Assembly (NCBI GenBank): GCA_002469915.1
Contig: DKOG01000150.1
Location: forward strand, 1-9,644
Origin: Bacteroidetes bacterium UBA7368
GTDB taxonomy: Bacteria > Bacteroidota > Rhodothermia > Rhodothermales > UBA10348
Direction of reading: 5' to 3'
DNA: 9,644 nucleotides
Shown here: positions 1-6,649 of the stretch, in pieces
Layout of the letters: each line of letters begins with the position of its first letter
How positions within the stretch are numbered: position 1 is the first letter of the stretch
The notes under the pieces: generated by a model
The model's database searches: none
Seen by the model: the letters and a program-made list of their open reading frames with translations, nothing else
Told to the model about the DNA's origin: nothing
Position numbers and translations under genes: made by a program

Positions 1-1
1 T

Positions 2-166
2 GGAAAGCGGTGGAACGTGCTGCATAAATTGGTCTATCCAATCGCTCTCTTAGGTGTTCTTCATTTCTACTGGTTGGTCAAAGTGGATGCCGTTGAACCC
101 ATCATCTATGCGTCCATTCTAGGAGCGCTACTTGTCCTTCGCTTCGTATTTCGTAAAGCGTCCTAG
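2..166 (+). CDS. msrQ: MsrQ, haem-binding membrane subunit of the MsrPQ methionine sulfoxide reductase (3' end only)
   Basis: Only the last 54 codons lie in the window; the frame is open from base 2 to TAG at 164-166. The fragment contains WNVLHKLVYP, then LLGVLHFYWLVKVD, then EPIIYASILGALLVLRF, the typical MsrQ (YedZ) C-terminus: two membrane helices with the EP-(I/L)-(I/L)-YA signature between them. The two histidines (fragment residues 8 and 21) are 13 apart, as are the two C-terminal haem-ligand histidines I recall for E. coli MsrQ. In the family, MsrQ sits in the inner membrane and passes electrons to the periplasmic molybdenum protein MsrP, which repairs oxidised methionines. MsrP and the rest of MsrQ would lie to the left of the window. 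No clear terminator follows the stop. A ferric-reductase-like relative is the only alternative. Confidence 0.85.
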   Translation, partial: GKRWNVLHKLVYPIALLGVLHFYWLVKVDAVEPIIYASILGALLVLRFVFRKAS

Positions 167-279
167 TGAGCAACACGAGCCGGTGAATAGCGTCGAGTTG
201 TGAGGAATCCCTGCATGTGCGTAAGGGTTTCCCCGCCTCGTATGAGACCCATTCCAGCGTACTCTTCAGGTGAAAATTA

Positions 280-296
280 GGCCTCTCAAGAGGGCC
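280..296 (+). promoter_or_regulatory. Ribosome binding site of the acyl-CoA synthetase, inside a small hairpin
   Basis: AAGAGGG (288-294) lies 6 bases before ATG 301 and is a good Shine-Dalgarno, which supports that start. It can fold into a short hairpin: GGCCTC (280-285) pairs with GAGG and CC (290-296), with one bulged G and a TCAA loop. This could partly mask the site. The rest of the 134-base gap after msrQ shows one other imperfect inverted repeat (204-212 with 224-232, 8 of 9 pairs, no T tract after it) and no promoter I would defend. Confidence 0.45.
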
Positions 297-300
297 TGAA

Positions 301-2037
301 ATGAACCCACTCAAGACGAGGCGCATCGTGAAAAGTTACTGGCATCGAGGCGGAAAAACACCCCTGTTGGGCGTCACTATTCCCGAACATCTGAATTCGA
401 TTATCCAACAACACGGTGGCCGCGAAGCCCTCGTTTCTATTCATCAGAATGATCGTCTGACCTATTCCGAGCTTGCCCAGAAAACGGACGACCTCGCCAA
501 AGGACTTCTTGCTATCGGATTCCATAAAGGCTCCCGCGTCGGTATATGGTCAACCAACCATACAGAATGGATTTTAATGCAACTTGCGACTGCGCGAATC
601 GGCGTCGTCCTAGTCAATATTAACCCGGCTTATAAGCCTCGTGAGCTGGCTTACGCCATTGAGCAGTCTGAACTGGATGGTCTATTTCTCATTCCGAAGT
701 TTAAAACGAGTGAGTACGTCAAGATGACTTCGGATCTGATCCCTGAACTAGCGCATACCGCGCCGGGCGCTCTTTCGAGTGCTGCGTTTTCCAACTTGCG
801 TAGAGTTGTGGTCTTTGACCCGCGAGATGCCGAAAACACTGAAAGACCCTTGCCAGGATACACATTGTGGAATGAGGTGATGGATGCAGGTCGCTCCGTC
901 ACAGATGCCGAGCTAGATGCGGTGACCGATACGCTTGAGGTCGATGATCCCATCAATATTCAGTACACATCTGGCACTACGGGATTTCCAAAAGGAGTCG
1001 TTCTCACCCATCATAACTTGCTCAATAACGCCTTGGCTGCCGCCAAGGCCATGAAGTTTACCCGGTGGGATAAGTTGGCTGTACCTATTCCGTTTTACCA
1101 CTGCTTTGGAATGGTCGTCTCCAATCTGATGTGTTTTTCAGTTGGAGCTACGGTCGTCATCCCTGGGGAGTATTTCCGCCCTGAGGAAGTGCTATTCGCA
1201 ATTGAGTCTGAAAAATGCACCGCCGTTCATGGCGTACCCACGATGTTTGTGGCAGAGCTGGAGCACAAGGATTTCCACAATTTCGACCTCAACAGCCTGC
1301 GAACAGGAATAATGGCGGGCGCGCCCTGTCCTCCTGTCCTTTTGGAGCGGGTAATGAATGAGATGCACGATCGGGAGATTCTGATCGGATACGGGCAAAC
1401 AGAATCGTCTCCACTGGCTCATCTGACTAAAAAAGACGATACGTTTGATCGGCGCGTGAATTCTATCGGTACCAACGTCCCGCATACCGAAGTCAAGATT
1501 GTAGATCCAGGTTTGGGTGTGACGATGCCTTTTGGAGAGGTAGGAGAGATCTGCTTCCGAGGCTATCACGTAATGAAAGGCTACTACAACAACGAAGAAG
1601 CCACTAGGCAGGCGATCGACGAAAGCGGCTGGTTGCACTCCGGTGATTTGGGCACGATGGATTCGGACGGATATGTCAAAATTACGGGTCGATTAAAAGA
1701 CATGGTCATTCGGGGCGGCGAGAATATTTATCCCCGCGAACTGGAAGATTTTTTGTTTACTCATCCGAAAATAGCCGAAGTAGCCGTATTCGGGATTCCA
1801 GATGAACGACTGGGCGAAGACGTAATGGCTTGGGTCGTCCCCCACGATGGAGACCATATTAGCGTAGAAGAAATCAAGGACTTTTGTAAAGGGCATCTAG
1901 CCCATTTCAAAATTCCGAGACACATCTGGTTTGTCGATAGAGAGGACTATCCGATGACGGTCACGGGTAAGATCCAGAAGTTTAAAATGCGAGATATTGC
2001 GGTGGCTAAAATGAACGAGGAGCCTGTGCTGATCTAA
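301..2037 (+). CDS. AMP-forming acyl-CoA synthetase (AMP-binding protein, ANL superfamily)
   Basis: Activates a carboxylic acid, most likely a medium- or long-chain fatty acid, with ATP to an acyl-adenylate and then to the CoA thioester; cytosolic or membrane-associated. The 578 residues are full length for the family and all core motifs are present: phosphate-binding loop YTSGTTGFPKG (222-232), YGQTESSP (364-371), SGDLG with the conserved Asp (447-451), the TGR hinge region (462-464), RGGENIYP (471-478), and TGKIQK with the catalytic C-terminal lysine at about 557. The N-terminal segment SYWHRGGKTPLLGVTIPEHL resembles the subgroup often labelled fatty-acyl-CoA synthase. The ATG has an AAGAGGG site 6 bases upstream. 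The chain length cannot be read from the sequence. The gene follows msrQ by 134 bases and is probably transcribed separately. It ends one base from the convergent stop of the DUF5009 gene. Confidence 0.93.
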   Translation: MNPLKTRRIVKSYWHRGGKTPLLGVTIPEHLNSIIQQHGGREALVSIHQNDRLTYSELAQKTDDLAKGLLAIGFHKGSRVGIWSTNHTEWILMQLATARIGVVLVNINPAYKPRELAYAIEQSELDGLFLIPKFKTSEYVKMTSDLIPELAHTAPGALSSAAFSNLRRVVVFDPRDAENTERPLPGYTLWNEVMDAGRSVTDAELDAVTDTLEVDDPINIQYTSGTTGFPKGVVLTHHNLLNNALAAAKAMKFTRWDKLAVPIPFYHCFGMVVSNLMCFSVGATVVIPGEYFRPEEVLFAIESEKCTAVHGVPTMFVAELEHKDFHNFDLNSLRTGIMAGAPCPPVLLERVMNEMHDREILIGYGQTESSPLAHLTKKDDTFDRRVNSIGTNVPHTEVKIVDPGLGVTMPFGEVGEICFRGYHVMKGYYNNEEATRQAIDESGWLHSGDLGTMDSDGYVKITGRLKDMVIRGGENIYPRELEDFLFTHPKIAEVAVFGIPDERLGEDVMAWVVPHDGDHISVEEIKDFCKGHLAHFKIPRHIWFVDREDYPMTVTGKIQKFKMRDIAVAKMNEEPVLI

Positions 2038-2038
2038 A

Positions 2039-3409
2039 TCAGATCTTGAAATAGATTTTGTTTTTATCCAGTAACCAGGCGATTGTCGCCCATAGGGTTA
2101 CGAAGGAGATACCGAAAATGAATGAGGCCATCTCAGGCGTACCTGGCATGGCTTCATAGATCATCGTTTTGAGCGTGGTACCGTCCGCCATTCTGATGCG
2201 GATCATGGCTGTAGCCATCATTCCAGAGGCTACAAAGGAGAAAATTGCATTTCGTCCGTACGCGAGCAGGGGGTAGGCCCACTTTTTCCAGCCTCTCATA
2301 TCGATCGCATGATAGAGAACGCCCAGGGTAGCTAGTGCCATTCCAGCTGTAAAAATGGTGTAGGAGCTTGTCCAGATTCTCTTATTGATGGGCATCCAGA
2401 TACTGAACAAGAGGCCTAGGATCATGAGCCAGCCAGCCGCTACAAAAAGGCCATTTAGTTTCTCTGAGGGATTTCGGTCTTCTCGCGTTAACCACTGTCC
2501 GGTTAACATGCCAAGAAGCACTGAGCAGGTTGCAGAAATGGTACTGATGATTCCTTCTGGATCGAACGACCAAATCAGCTGGCCGCTTGCATCCTGTAGC
2601 TGTCGAACAGACCACGTATGGGAACCCAAGATGTGATAGTCGAGGAAAAAGGCCCAATTGGAGAATAATTCGCCGACGGGTGTATCTCCGGTAGGAAATC
2701 CGCGACTCAAGTCTGGCATTCCAAACCCTGGGATGGGTACGAACATCATCCAAAGGGCATAACCGCCCAGAAGTCCTATGGTCCACTTGATGAGCGCATT
2801 GCGATCTGGTGTCAGGAAGTAAATGCTGGATGCAAGCAGGTAGCACCATGCGATTCGAACGAGCACGCCTGGTATTCTGATATGAGTGATACCCGACCAC
2901 ACCGTGTCCTCAAAGCCTAGAAGTACGCTTCCAACTGCAAAAAGACTAGCCCCTCCAATAAAGATCCATTTCCAGATTCGAGTCCTTTCTGTGCCCGCGA
3001 GAAGGACTACGGCGCCCAGTATCAGCCCGGTGAAGCCCACCCGCAGTACAATGGCTGCCACATCGTTCAGTCCGCCTCCGGTCCAGAACATGCGCCACCA
3101 CACGGAGCCCCACCATCCCAAAAGCATTAGGGCTGCGGATCTACGCACCACGTGTGTAAACAGCGCACGTTTGGAGTCACCTCTTGCCAAGCGCCTCGGA
3201 AAGGAGAACATCATGGAGACGCCCACCATAAAAAGGAAAAAGGGAAAGACTAGATCAGTGAATGTCCATCCGTTCCACGCCGCATGCTCCAACGGCCAAT
3301 AAATGTGGCTCCAGGAGCCGGGATTGTTGACAAGCAACATGCCGGCGATGGTTAGTCCGCGCAAGGCGTCAAGTGATTCTAGTCGGGTAGATGTATGAAG
3401 GGTAGTCAA
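2039..3409 (-). CDS. DUF5009 / heparan-alpha-glucosaminide N-acetyltransferase-like membrane protein
   Basis: A 456-residue multi-pass membrane protein with roughly ten or more hydrophobic helices and no separate signal peptide. The N-terminal signature SLDALRGLTIAGM (12-24), NNPGSWSHIYWPLEH (28-42) and TDLVFPFFLFMVGVS (51-65), and the later DYHILGSHTW (about 257-266) and SFDPEGIISTI segments, are typical of the DUF5009/DUF1624 family. This family is related to lysosomal HGSNAT, which carries acetyl from cytosolic acetyl-CoA across the membrane onto a terminal glucosamine. Bacterial members are thought to acetylate envelope or recycled sugars; the substrate here is unknown. No ATG is available near the N-terminus. 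The start used is TTG at 3409, which leaves about ten residues before the conserved region. The frame has a stop at about 3460 and no ATG between. No Shine-Dalgarno is visible. It is divergent from the 58-residue gene and probably monocistronic. Confidence 0.88.
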   Translation of the reverse strand: MTTLHTSTRLESLDALRGLTIAGMLLVNNPGSWSHIYWPLEHAAWNGWTFTDLVFPFFLFMVGVSMMFSFPRRLARGDSKRALFTHVVRRSAALMLLGWWGSVWWRMFWTGGGLNDVAAIVLRVGFTGLILGAVVLLAGTERTRIWKWIFIGGASLFAVGSVLLGFEDTVWSGITHIRIPGVLVRIAWCYLLASSIYFLTPDRNALIKWTIGLLGGYALWMMFVPIPGFGMPDLSRGFPTGDTPVGELFSNWAFFLDYHILGSHTWSVRQLQDASGQLIWSFDPEGIISTISATCSVLLGMLTGQWLTREDRNPSEKLNGLFVAAGWLMILGLLFSIWMPINKRIWTSSYTIFTAGMALATLGVLYHAIDMRGWKKWAYPLLAYGRNAIFSFVASGMMATAMIRIRMADGTTLKTMIYEAMPGTPEMASFIFGISFVTLWATIAWLLDKNKIYFKI

Positions 3410-3484
3410 GGGCGTGGGGTAAGATTGTACCCAGAATCTGAATTCGTACAGTGATAATCAACTGCTAGTAACCACAATCCTTTA

Positions 3485-3528
3485 CTTGAATACTCAAAAC
3501 TTCATCATTCAAGCGGTATGATACCCGC
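3485..3528. promoter_or_regulatory. Two adjacent dyads in the divergent intergenic region (candidate operators)
   Basis: The 163 bases between the TTG of the DUF5009 gene and the ATG of the small membrane protein must hold both promoters. CTTGAAT (3485-3491) is mirrored by ATTCAAG (3507-3513) with 15 bases between. Immediately beside it, GGTAT-G-ATACC (3515-3525) is a perfect dyad that extends to GC/GC on the outside with one extra C. TATGAT (3517-3522) inside the second dyad could also serve as a -10 element for the small gene, but I find no -35 at a normal spacing. Binding by a regulator is inference. Confidence 0.3.
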
Positions 3529-3572
3529 CAAGTCTTCTTATTTTCCAATCGAATCCACTTAATAAGGACATC

Positions 3573-3749
3573 ATGGCTTTTCAGAATAAAAGTATTATCG
3601 GCTGGGCTTTTGTAATGGTTGCAACCCCCGCGCTTCCACTGACTGCTTCTTTGGTTGCAGAACCGAGTACTGTTCTCGTAGTCGGGATTTTGGTTGCTAT
3701 CGCGATTGTAGCTGGGTTTATCGGAAATATGTTCAAAGACGAAGACTGA
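3573..3749 (+). CDS. Small two-helix membrane protein of unknown function (58 aa)
   Basis: ATG 3573 to TGA 3747-3749, with AAGGA (3564-3568) four bases upstream, encodes 58 residues. The N-terminus MAFQNKSIIGW is followed by a hydrophobic stretch (about 8-29), a short loop with E30-P31-S32, a second very regular Val/Ile/Ala/Gly helix (about 33-52, LVVGILVAIAIVAGFIG) and an acidic tail, KDED. This is a hairpin-type inner-membrane protein with both ends predicted on the same side. I do not recognise the family. In favour of a real gene: a good ribosome binding site, protein-like composition, a preceding promoter-sized region and a strong intrinsic terminator 25 bases after the stop, so it appears to be its own short transcript. 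It is not obviously linked to the sulfatase or carotenoid genes. Confidence 0.72.
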   Translation: MAFQNKSIIGWAFVMVATPALPLTASLVAEPSTVLVVGILVAIAIVAGFIGNMFKDED

Positions 3750-3774
3750 TTTAATCAGTATCTCATTGTTTTGG

Positions 3775-3827
3775 AAGCCTTAATACATCGCCTTAATGGG
3801 GTTATGTATTGAGGCTTTCGTTCGTTT
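3775..3827 (+). terminator. Rho-independent terminator after the small membrane protein gene
   Basis: AAGCCTTAATACAT (3775-3788) pairs with ATGTATTGAGGCTT (3804-3817) over 14 positions, one of them G-U, around a 15-base loop. T-rich sequence follows (TCGTTCGTTT, 3818-3827). A smaller perfect hairpin, ACTGAT-TTA-ATCAGT (3745-3759), overlaps the stop codon just upstream. The T runs are on the + strand side only, so it acts for the small gene and insulates the sulfatase promoter. Confidence 0.75.
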
Positions 3828-3934
3828 ATGCTTTTGGCTCTGGATCTGGCTTTGTTTGTTTTTGTGCTTCGCCCACGCCTACTGTCGTACACCTGGCATC
3901 AGCATTTGGAGGGCGATCCGCCTATCTTCGGCAA

Positions 3935-3942
3935 TAGGTTTG
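3935..3942 (+). promoter_or_regulatory. Possible Bacteroidota-type -7 box before the sulfatase
   Basis: TAGGTTTG fits the TAnnTTTG -7 consensus known from Bacteroidota. It lies 26 bases before the proposed ATT/ATC start, so the leader would be about 20 bases and would contain AAAGAGG. The nearest upstream TTTG (3905-3908) is 26 bases away, longer than the usual spacing, which weakens the call. The rest of the 3818-3957 stretch is T/G-rich and holds no gene I can support. Confidence 0.3.
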
Positions 3943-3957
3943 CCTGAAGTCCAAAGC

Positions 3958-3964
3958 AAAGAGG
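3958..3964 (+). promoter_or_regulatory. Ribosome binding site pointing to a non-AUG start of the sulfatase
   Basis: AAAGAGG lies 4 bases before ATT 3969 and 7 bases before ATC 3972, in the frame of the sulfatase and just after its in-frame TGA (3945-3947). No comparable site precedes ATG 4029, where the upstream bases are GTTTCTAGCAGTTTTT. Confidence 0.5.
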
Positions 3965-3968
3965 CCTC

Positions 3969-5438
3969 ATTATCAAAGCATCTTGTCCTTCTTTTAACCT
4001 GCTTCTCGCGCTGTTTCTAGCAGTTTTTATGGCAGGATGTTCGTCCGAATCGATTCCGGAACGGCCCAATATTCTATTTCTCTTTTCGGACGATCAGCGC
4101 GCCGATGCAATCGGCGCGTACGGAAACGATTTCGTTAAAACACCCGAATTAGACAAGTTGTCTGAAAGTGGATTTAACTTTCGAGAGGCTCATATCATGG
4201 GCTCTATTCATGGAGCCGTCTGCATGCCCAGCCGCGCAATGCTAATGAGCGGACGCAGTCTCTATCACGTGTATGACCAACTAGATTCGGTAGCCACGTT
4301 TCCTGAGCGAATGGCTGACGATGGGTACATCACGTTTGGAACCGGCAAGTGGCATCAAAGTCGTGAGTCCTTTGCTCGCAGCTTTACACAGAGTCGAAAC
4401 ATCCTTTTCAGCGGGATGGCTAATCATTTTGCTTTGGACATCCAACAGATGAACTCAGAGGGTGAGTTCTCTGAGAAAGAAAATCGAGGGTTTTCTACGG
4501 ATTTATTCGCCGATGCCGCCATCGACTTCATTGAAGATTATGCCCAAGCAGATACCTCGGCTCCTTTTCTAGCTTATGTCTCGTTTTCTGTGCCTCACGA
4601 CCCTCGCACGCCCAAACCCGAATTCATGCGTGAGGAGGAGAACTATGCTCCATTACCGGACAATTTCCTCCCAGTCCATCCCTTCCACAATGGATGGATG
4701 ACCGGGCGTGACGAAAAGCTAGCAGGATGGCCGCGCGAGCCTGAAGTAATTCGGAGTCAGCTAACCGAGTACTATGGGCTAATCGATCATATGGACACGC
4801 GCATTGGAGACATCCTAGGTGCGCTGGACGTGAATGGGTTGCGCGATGACACTATCATTATTTTCTCTTCTGACAATGGGCTGGCCATGGGAAGTCATGG
4901 ATTGCTCGGCAAGCAGAGCCTCTATGAACACAGTAATCGCGTACCCTTGATCATCTCAGGTCCAGGCATACCAAGGGGAGAGACAGATGCTTTTGTTATG
5001 CTATACGATCTGCTGCCCACCTTAGCAGAGTTCACGGGTTTTGAGGTCCCCGATGGCGTAGATGGTGAAAGTTTGATTGGACTGCTACAGGGCCAGCAAG
5101 AATCCATTCGCAATGAGATCTACACCACCTACGAAGATCTCCACCGAAGTGTGAGAGACGAACGCTGGAAACTGATCCGCTACCCAAGGTTAGATCGTGA
5201 GCAATTGTTTGACCTCCAGAGTGACCCACTTGAAATGAACGATCTTTCAGGAGACCCCACGTTTTCAAGTCATGCCGACCGTCTCCGTGCTCGCATGGAG
5301 GTTTACCATGTTGAATTCGATGACCCGCACCCGCTTTACGTAGACTCGCTGGATTCAGAGGTGTTTGATTACAGCAACATAGTGCGAAGTCCCGATCGGT
5401 GGCAGCCACAGTGGGTAATCGACACGTATTTCGACTGA
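3969..5438 (+). CDS. Type I sulfatase, predicted lipoprotein with a non-AUG start
   Basis: Hydrolyses a sulfate ester using a formylglycine made from the cysteine of CMPSR (Cys65 counted from ATG 4029). Other S1-family features, same numbering: metal-binding DD (21-22), GTGKWH with Lys107, PHDPR with His190, SSDNG (280-284), and GSHGLLGK with His290 and Lys295. Of 489 residues, 469 follow the ATG. That ATG gives MAGCSSE with no export signal. In frame upstream, the codons from ATT 3969 encode a short n-region with one lysine and then the hydrophobic core LLLALFLAVFMAGC. This is a complete lipoprotein signal with a lipobox (M-A-G-C, Cys24 of the long form). The frame contains no ATG, GTG or TTG between its TGA (3945) and 4029, so I place the start at ATT 3969 or ATC 3972 behind AAAGAGG. 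The substrate, probably a sulfated glycan or small ester, cannot be told. The gene converges on the crt operon with 5 bases between stops. No maturase gene is nearby. Confidence 0.85.
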   Translation: MIKASCPSFNLLLALFLAVFMAGCSSESIPERPNILFLFSDDQRADAIGAYGNDFVKTPELDKLSESGFNFREAHIMGSIHGAVCMPSRAMLMSGRSLYHVYDQLDSVATFPERMADDGYITFGTGKWHQSRESFARSFTQSRNILFSGMANHFALDIQQMNSEGEFSEKENRGFSTDLFADAAIDFIEDYAQADTSAPFLAYVSFSVPHDPRTPKPEFMREEENYAPLPDNFLPVHPFHNGWMTGRDEKLAGWPREPEVIRSQLTEYYGLIDHMDTRIGDILGALDVNGLRDDTIIIFSSDNGLAMGSHGLLGKQSLYEHSNRVPLIISGPGIPRGETDAFVMLYDLLPTLAEFTGFEVPDGVDGESLIGLLQGQQESIRNEIYTTYEDLHRSVRDERWKLIRYPRLDREQLFDLQSDPLEMNDLSGDPTFSSHADRLRARMEVYHVEFDDPHPLYVDSLDSEVFDYSNIVRSPDRWQPQWVIDTYFD

Positions 5439-5443
5439 CACCG

Positions 5444-6175
5444 CTAGCTCTGGCTCAGCGCCCTGGTTTTGGATCTGAAGCCTTCAAAGAGGGTGATATT
5501 CAGTCCAATGAGGAGGAAGGCATAGTAAAAATCGTCCAGAGGGATCGAGAAAAGTCGTATTCCTAGATTTTCTGTGTTGTTGTACCACACAATGGAATCC
5601 GCTATGGATGCGGGGTCTGAATTCAATAGTGGATACGTCCAGAATTGAATTCCCGTCAATATGCCATTGGTAAGCACAAAGGGAATGATCAGAATGAGGA
5701 GGCTTTTGAAAAAGGCGGGTAACCAAGTTGGGCCTTGGACCATGAGCCAAAGAATGAATAGGATCGCTCCAATGCCCGTTACTAGCGTGTACATTCCATC
5801 CCCGTTCAATAAGACGGTAGCACTAACCAGGATGAGTAGTATCCAAAGGATGGCCTTGTGGAAAGGACCGCTCTGAGCCCCATTGCGCGACAATACGAAA
5901 TACGTAAATACGCACGAGTAGGGAATGCAGATGAAAAACAGCCACTCTTCGATGGGAAGCCCCCAGAGCGCCGGTCCTAGCAAATAGTCCGGGTTAAACC
6001 CCCAAAACCCACTATCTGTGAACCAAACATCCCACGCAATAAACGGGATGAGCACAAGAATACAAGCCGGCCAAAACGCGCCCCATGACTTGGCAAATGA
6101 CCATTTGGGATGCCAAGAGAATAAAAGAGGTACGGAGATGACTCCCAGATTGATAAGCAGGTATGCTGCGCTCAT
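5444..6175 (-). CDS. Lycopene cyclase, fused CrtYcd-type (carotenoid cyclase domain repeat)
   Basis: An integral membrane protein of 243 residues with about six to seven helices, the length of fused bacterial and archaeal heterodimer-type (CrtYc+CrtYd) cyclases and unlike the flavin-dependent CrtY/CrtL enzymes. The N-terminal half has WDVWFTDSGFWGFNP (48-62) and the acidic motif PIEEW (74-78). The C-terminal half repeats the pattern as FSIPLDDFYYAF (209-220), so both halves of the ancestral duplication are present. Family members convert the psi ends of lycopene to beta-ionone rings, giving beta-carotene, or gamma-carotene if one end only. Last gene of the operon: its ATG overlaps the crtZ stop as ATGA (6172-6175), and it ends 5 bases from the convergent sulfatase. 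I see no convincing terminator after it. The number of rings made cannot be read from sequence. Confidence 0.9.
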   Translation of the reverse strand: MSAAYLLINLGVISVPLLFSWHPKWSFAKSWGAFWPACILVLIPFIAWDVWFTDSGFWGFNPDYLLGPALWGLPIEEWLFFICIPYSCVFTYFVLSRNGAQSGPFHKAILWILLILVSATVLLNGDGMYTLVTGIGAILFILWLMVQGPTWLPAFFKSLLILIIPFVLTNGILTGIQFWTYPLLNSDPASIADSIVWYNNTENLGIRLFSIPLDDFYYAFLLIGLNITLFEGFRSKTRALSQS

Positions 6176-6648
6176 TGGGTCTTCTGAGCAGGCTTCTTTT
6201 TATCCTGCGTCATCCAAACATGAAAAGGAGGCCACAACATGCCAAAGCACTCACCGTCTTCTGGCCCTAGGTGCTTGTGATGCAGGAGATGTGCCTTACG
6301 GATTGTTTTAAGGTATCTGTTGTCTGTGCGTCGCAATAGCTTGAACCGCTGGTGGATAAAGACATCATGCACCACTAAGTAACAGATTCCGTAAAGCAGA
6401 ATGCCGAGTCCAATCCAGATACGGAAATCGCCATTCAACGTCCCCGTAATAAAGAAATAGGCAGAAGGGATGGCAAAAATCAGGAAAAAGGCATCGTTTT
6501 TTTCGAAAAAGTGATCGTCCCTGACGTGGTGGTCCTCGTGAAACCACCACATGAAACCATGCATTACGTATTTGTGGGCGGCCCAGGCAACGCCTTCCAT
6601 AACTATAAACGTACCCACAACGATCAGGAAATTGACAAAGATGTCCAT
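6172..6648 (-). CDS. crtZ: Beta-carotene 3-hydroxylase CrtZ
   Basis: A di-iron, membrane-bound hydroxylase of the fatty-acid hydroxylase superfamily that adds 3-OH groups to beta-ionone rings (beta-carotene to cryptoxanthin to zeaxanthin) using O2 and reduced ferredoxin-like donors. All four histidine clusters are intact in order: HKYVMH (25-30), HEDHH (37-41), HDVFIH (94-99) and HLLHH (120-124). Helices lie at about 3-24, 53-71 and 75-95. The 158 residues match the bacterial CrtZ length. ATG 6648 is one base after the idi stop codon (6652-6650), and its own stop overlaps the cyclase ATG, so translation is probably coupled on both sides. A lysine-rich tail (DKKKPAQKTQ) ends the protein. Confidence 0.94.
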   Translation of the reverse strand: MDIFVNFLIVVGTFIVMEGVAWAAHKYVMHGFMWWFHEDHHVRDDHFFEKNDAFFLIFAIPSAYFFITGTLNGDFRIWIGLGILLYGICYLVVHDVFIHQRFKLLRRTDNRYLKTIRKAHLLHHKHLGPEDGECFGMLWPPFHVWMTQDKKKPAQKTQ

Positions 6649-6649
6649 G

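Noticed and set aside
204..232. Inverted repeat after msrQ as its terminator
   Set aside because: The stem has a mismatch and an 11-base loop and is followed by CCGCCTCG, not a T tract.
1192..1638. 148-residue - strand frame inside the acyl-CoA synthetase
   Set aside because: It is antisense to the region carrying the YGQTESSP motif, with no sign of an independent gene.
2029..2066. CTGAT-CTAA-ATCAG hairpin across the convergent stops, with T-rich sequence after it, as a shared terminator
   Set aside because: The stem is only 5 pairs and the T tract starts 14 bases later, so it is a poor intrinsic terminator.
2886..3302. 138-residue + strand frame inside the DUF5009 gene
   Set aside because: It is antisense to a well-conserved membrane protein and its Pro/Thr/Arg-rich translation resembles no protein family; a shadow frame.
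3828..3947. 39-codon frame (ATG 3828 to TGA 3945) in the same frame as the sulfatase, suggesting an interrupted longer N-terminus
   Set aside because: The sulfatase already has a complete signal peptide after the TGA. The upstream frame has no Shine-Dalgarno and does not look like part of the family.
3796..4020. 74-residue open frame between the small membrane gene and the sulfatase
   Set aside because: It begins inside the terminator hairpin, has no ribosome binding site, is unusually rich in Trp, Cys and Phe, and overlaps the sulfatase signal-peptide region in another frame.
2039..5438. HGSNAT-like protein and sulfatase as a glycosaminoglycan-degradation locus
   Set aside because: They are on opposite strands, separated by another gene and a terminator, with no glycoside hydrolase, lyase or SusCD pair nearby; family names alone do not support it.
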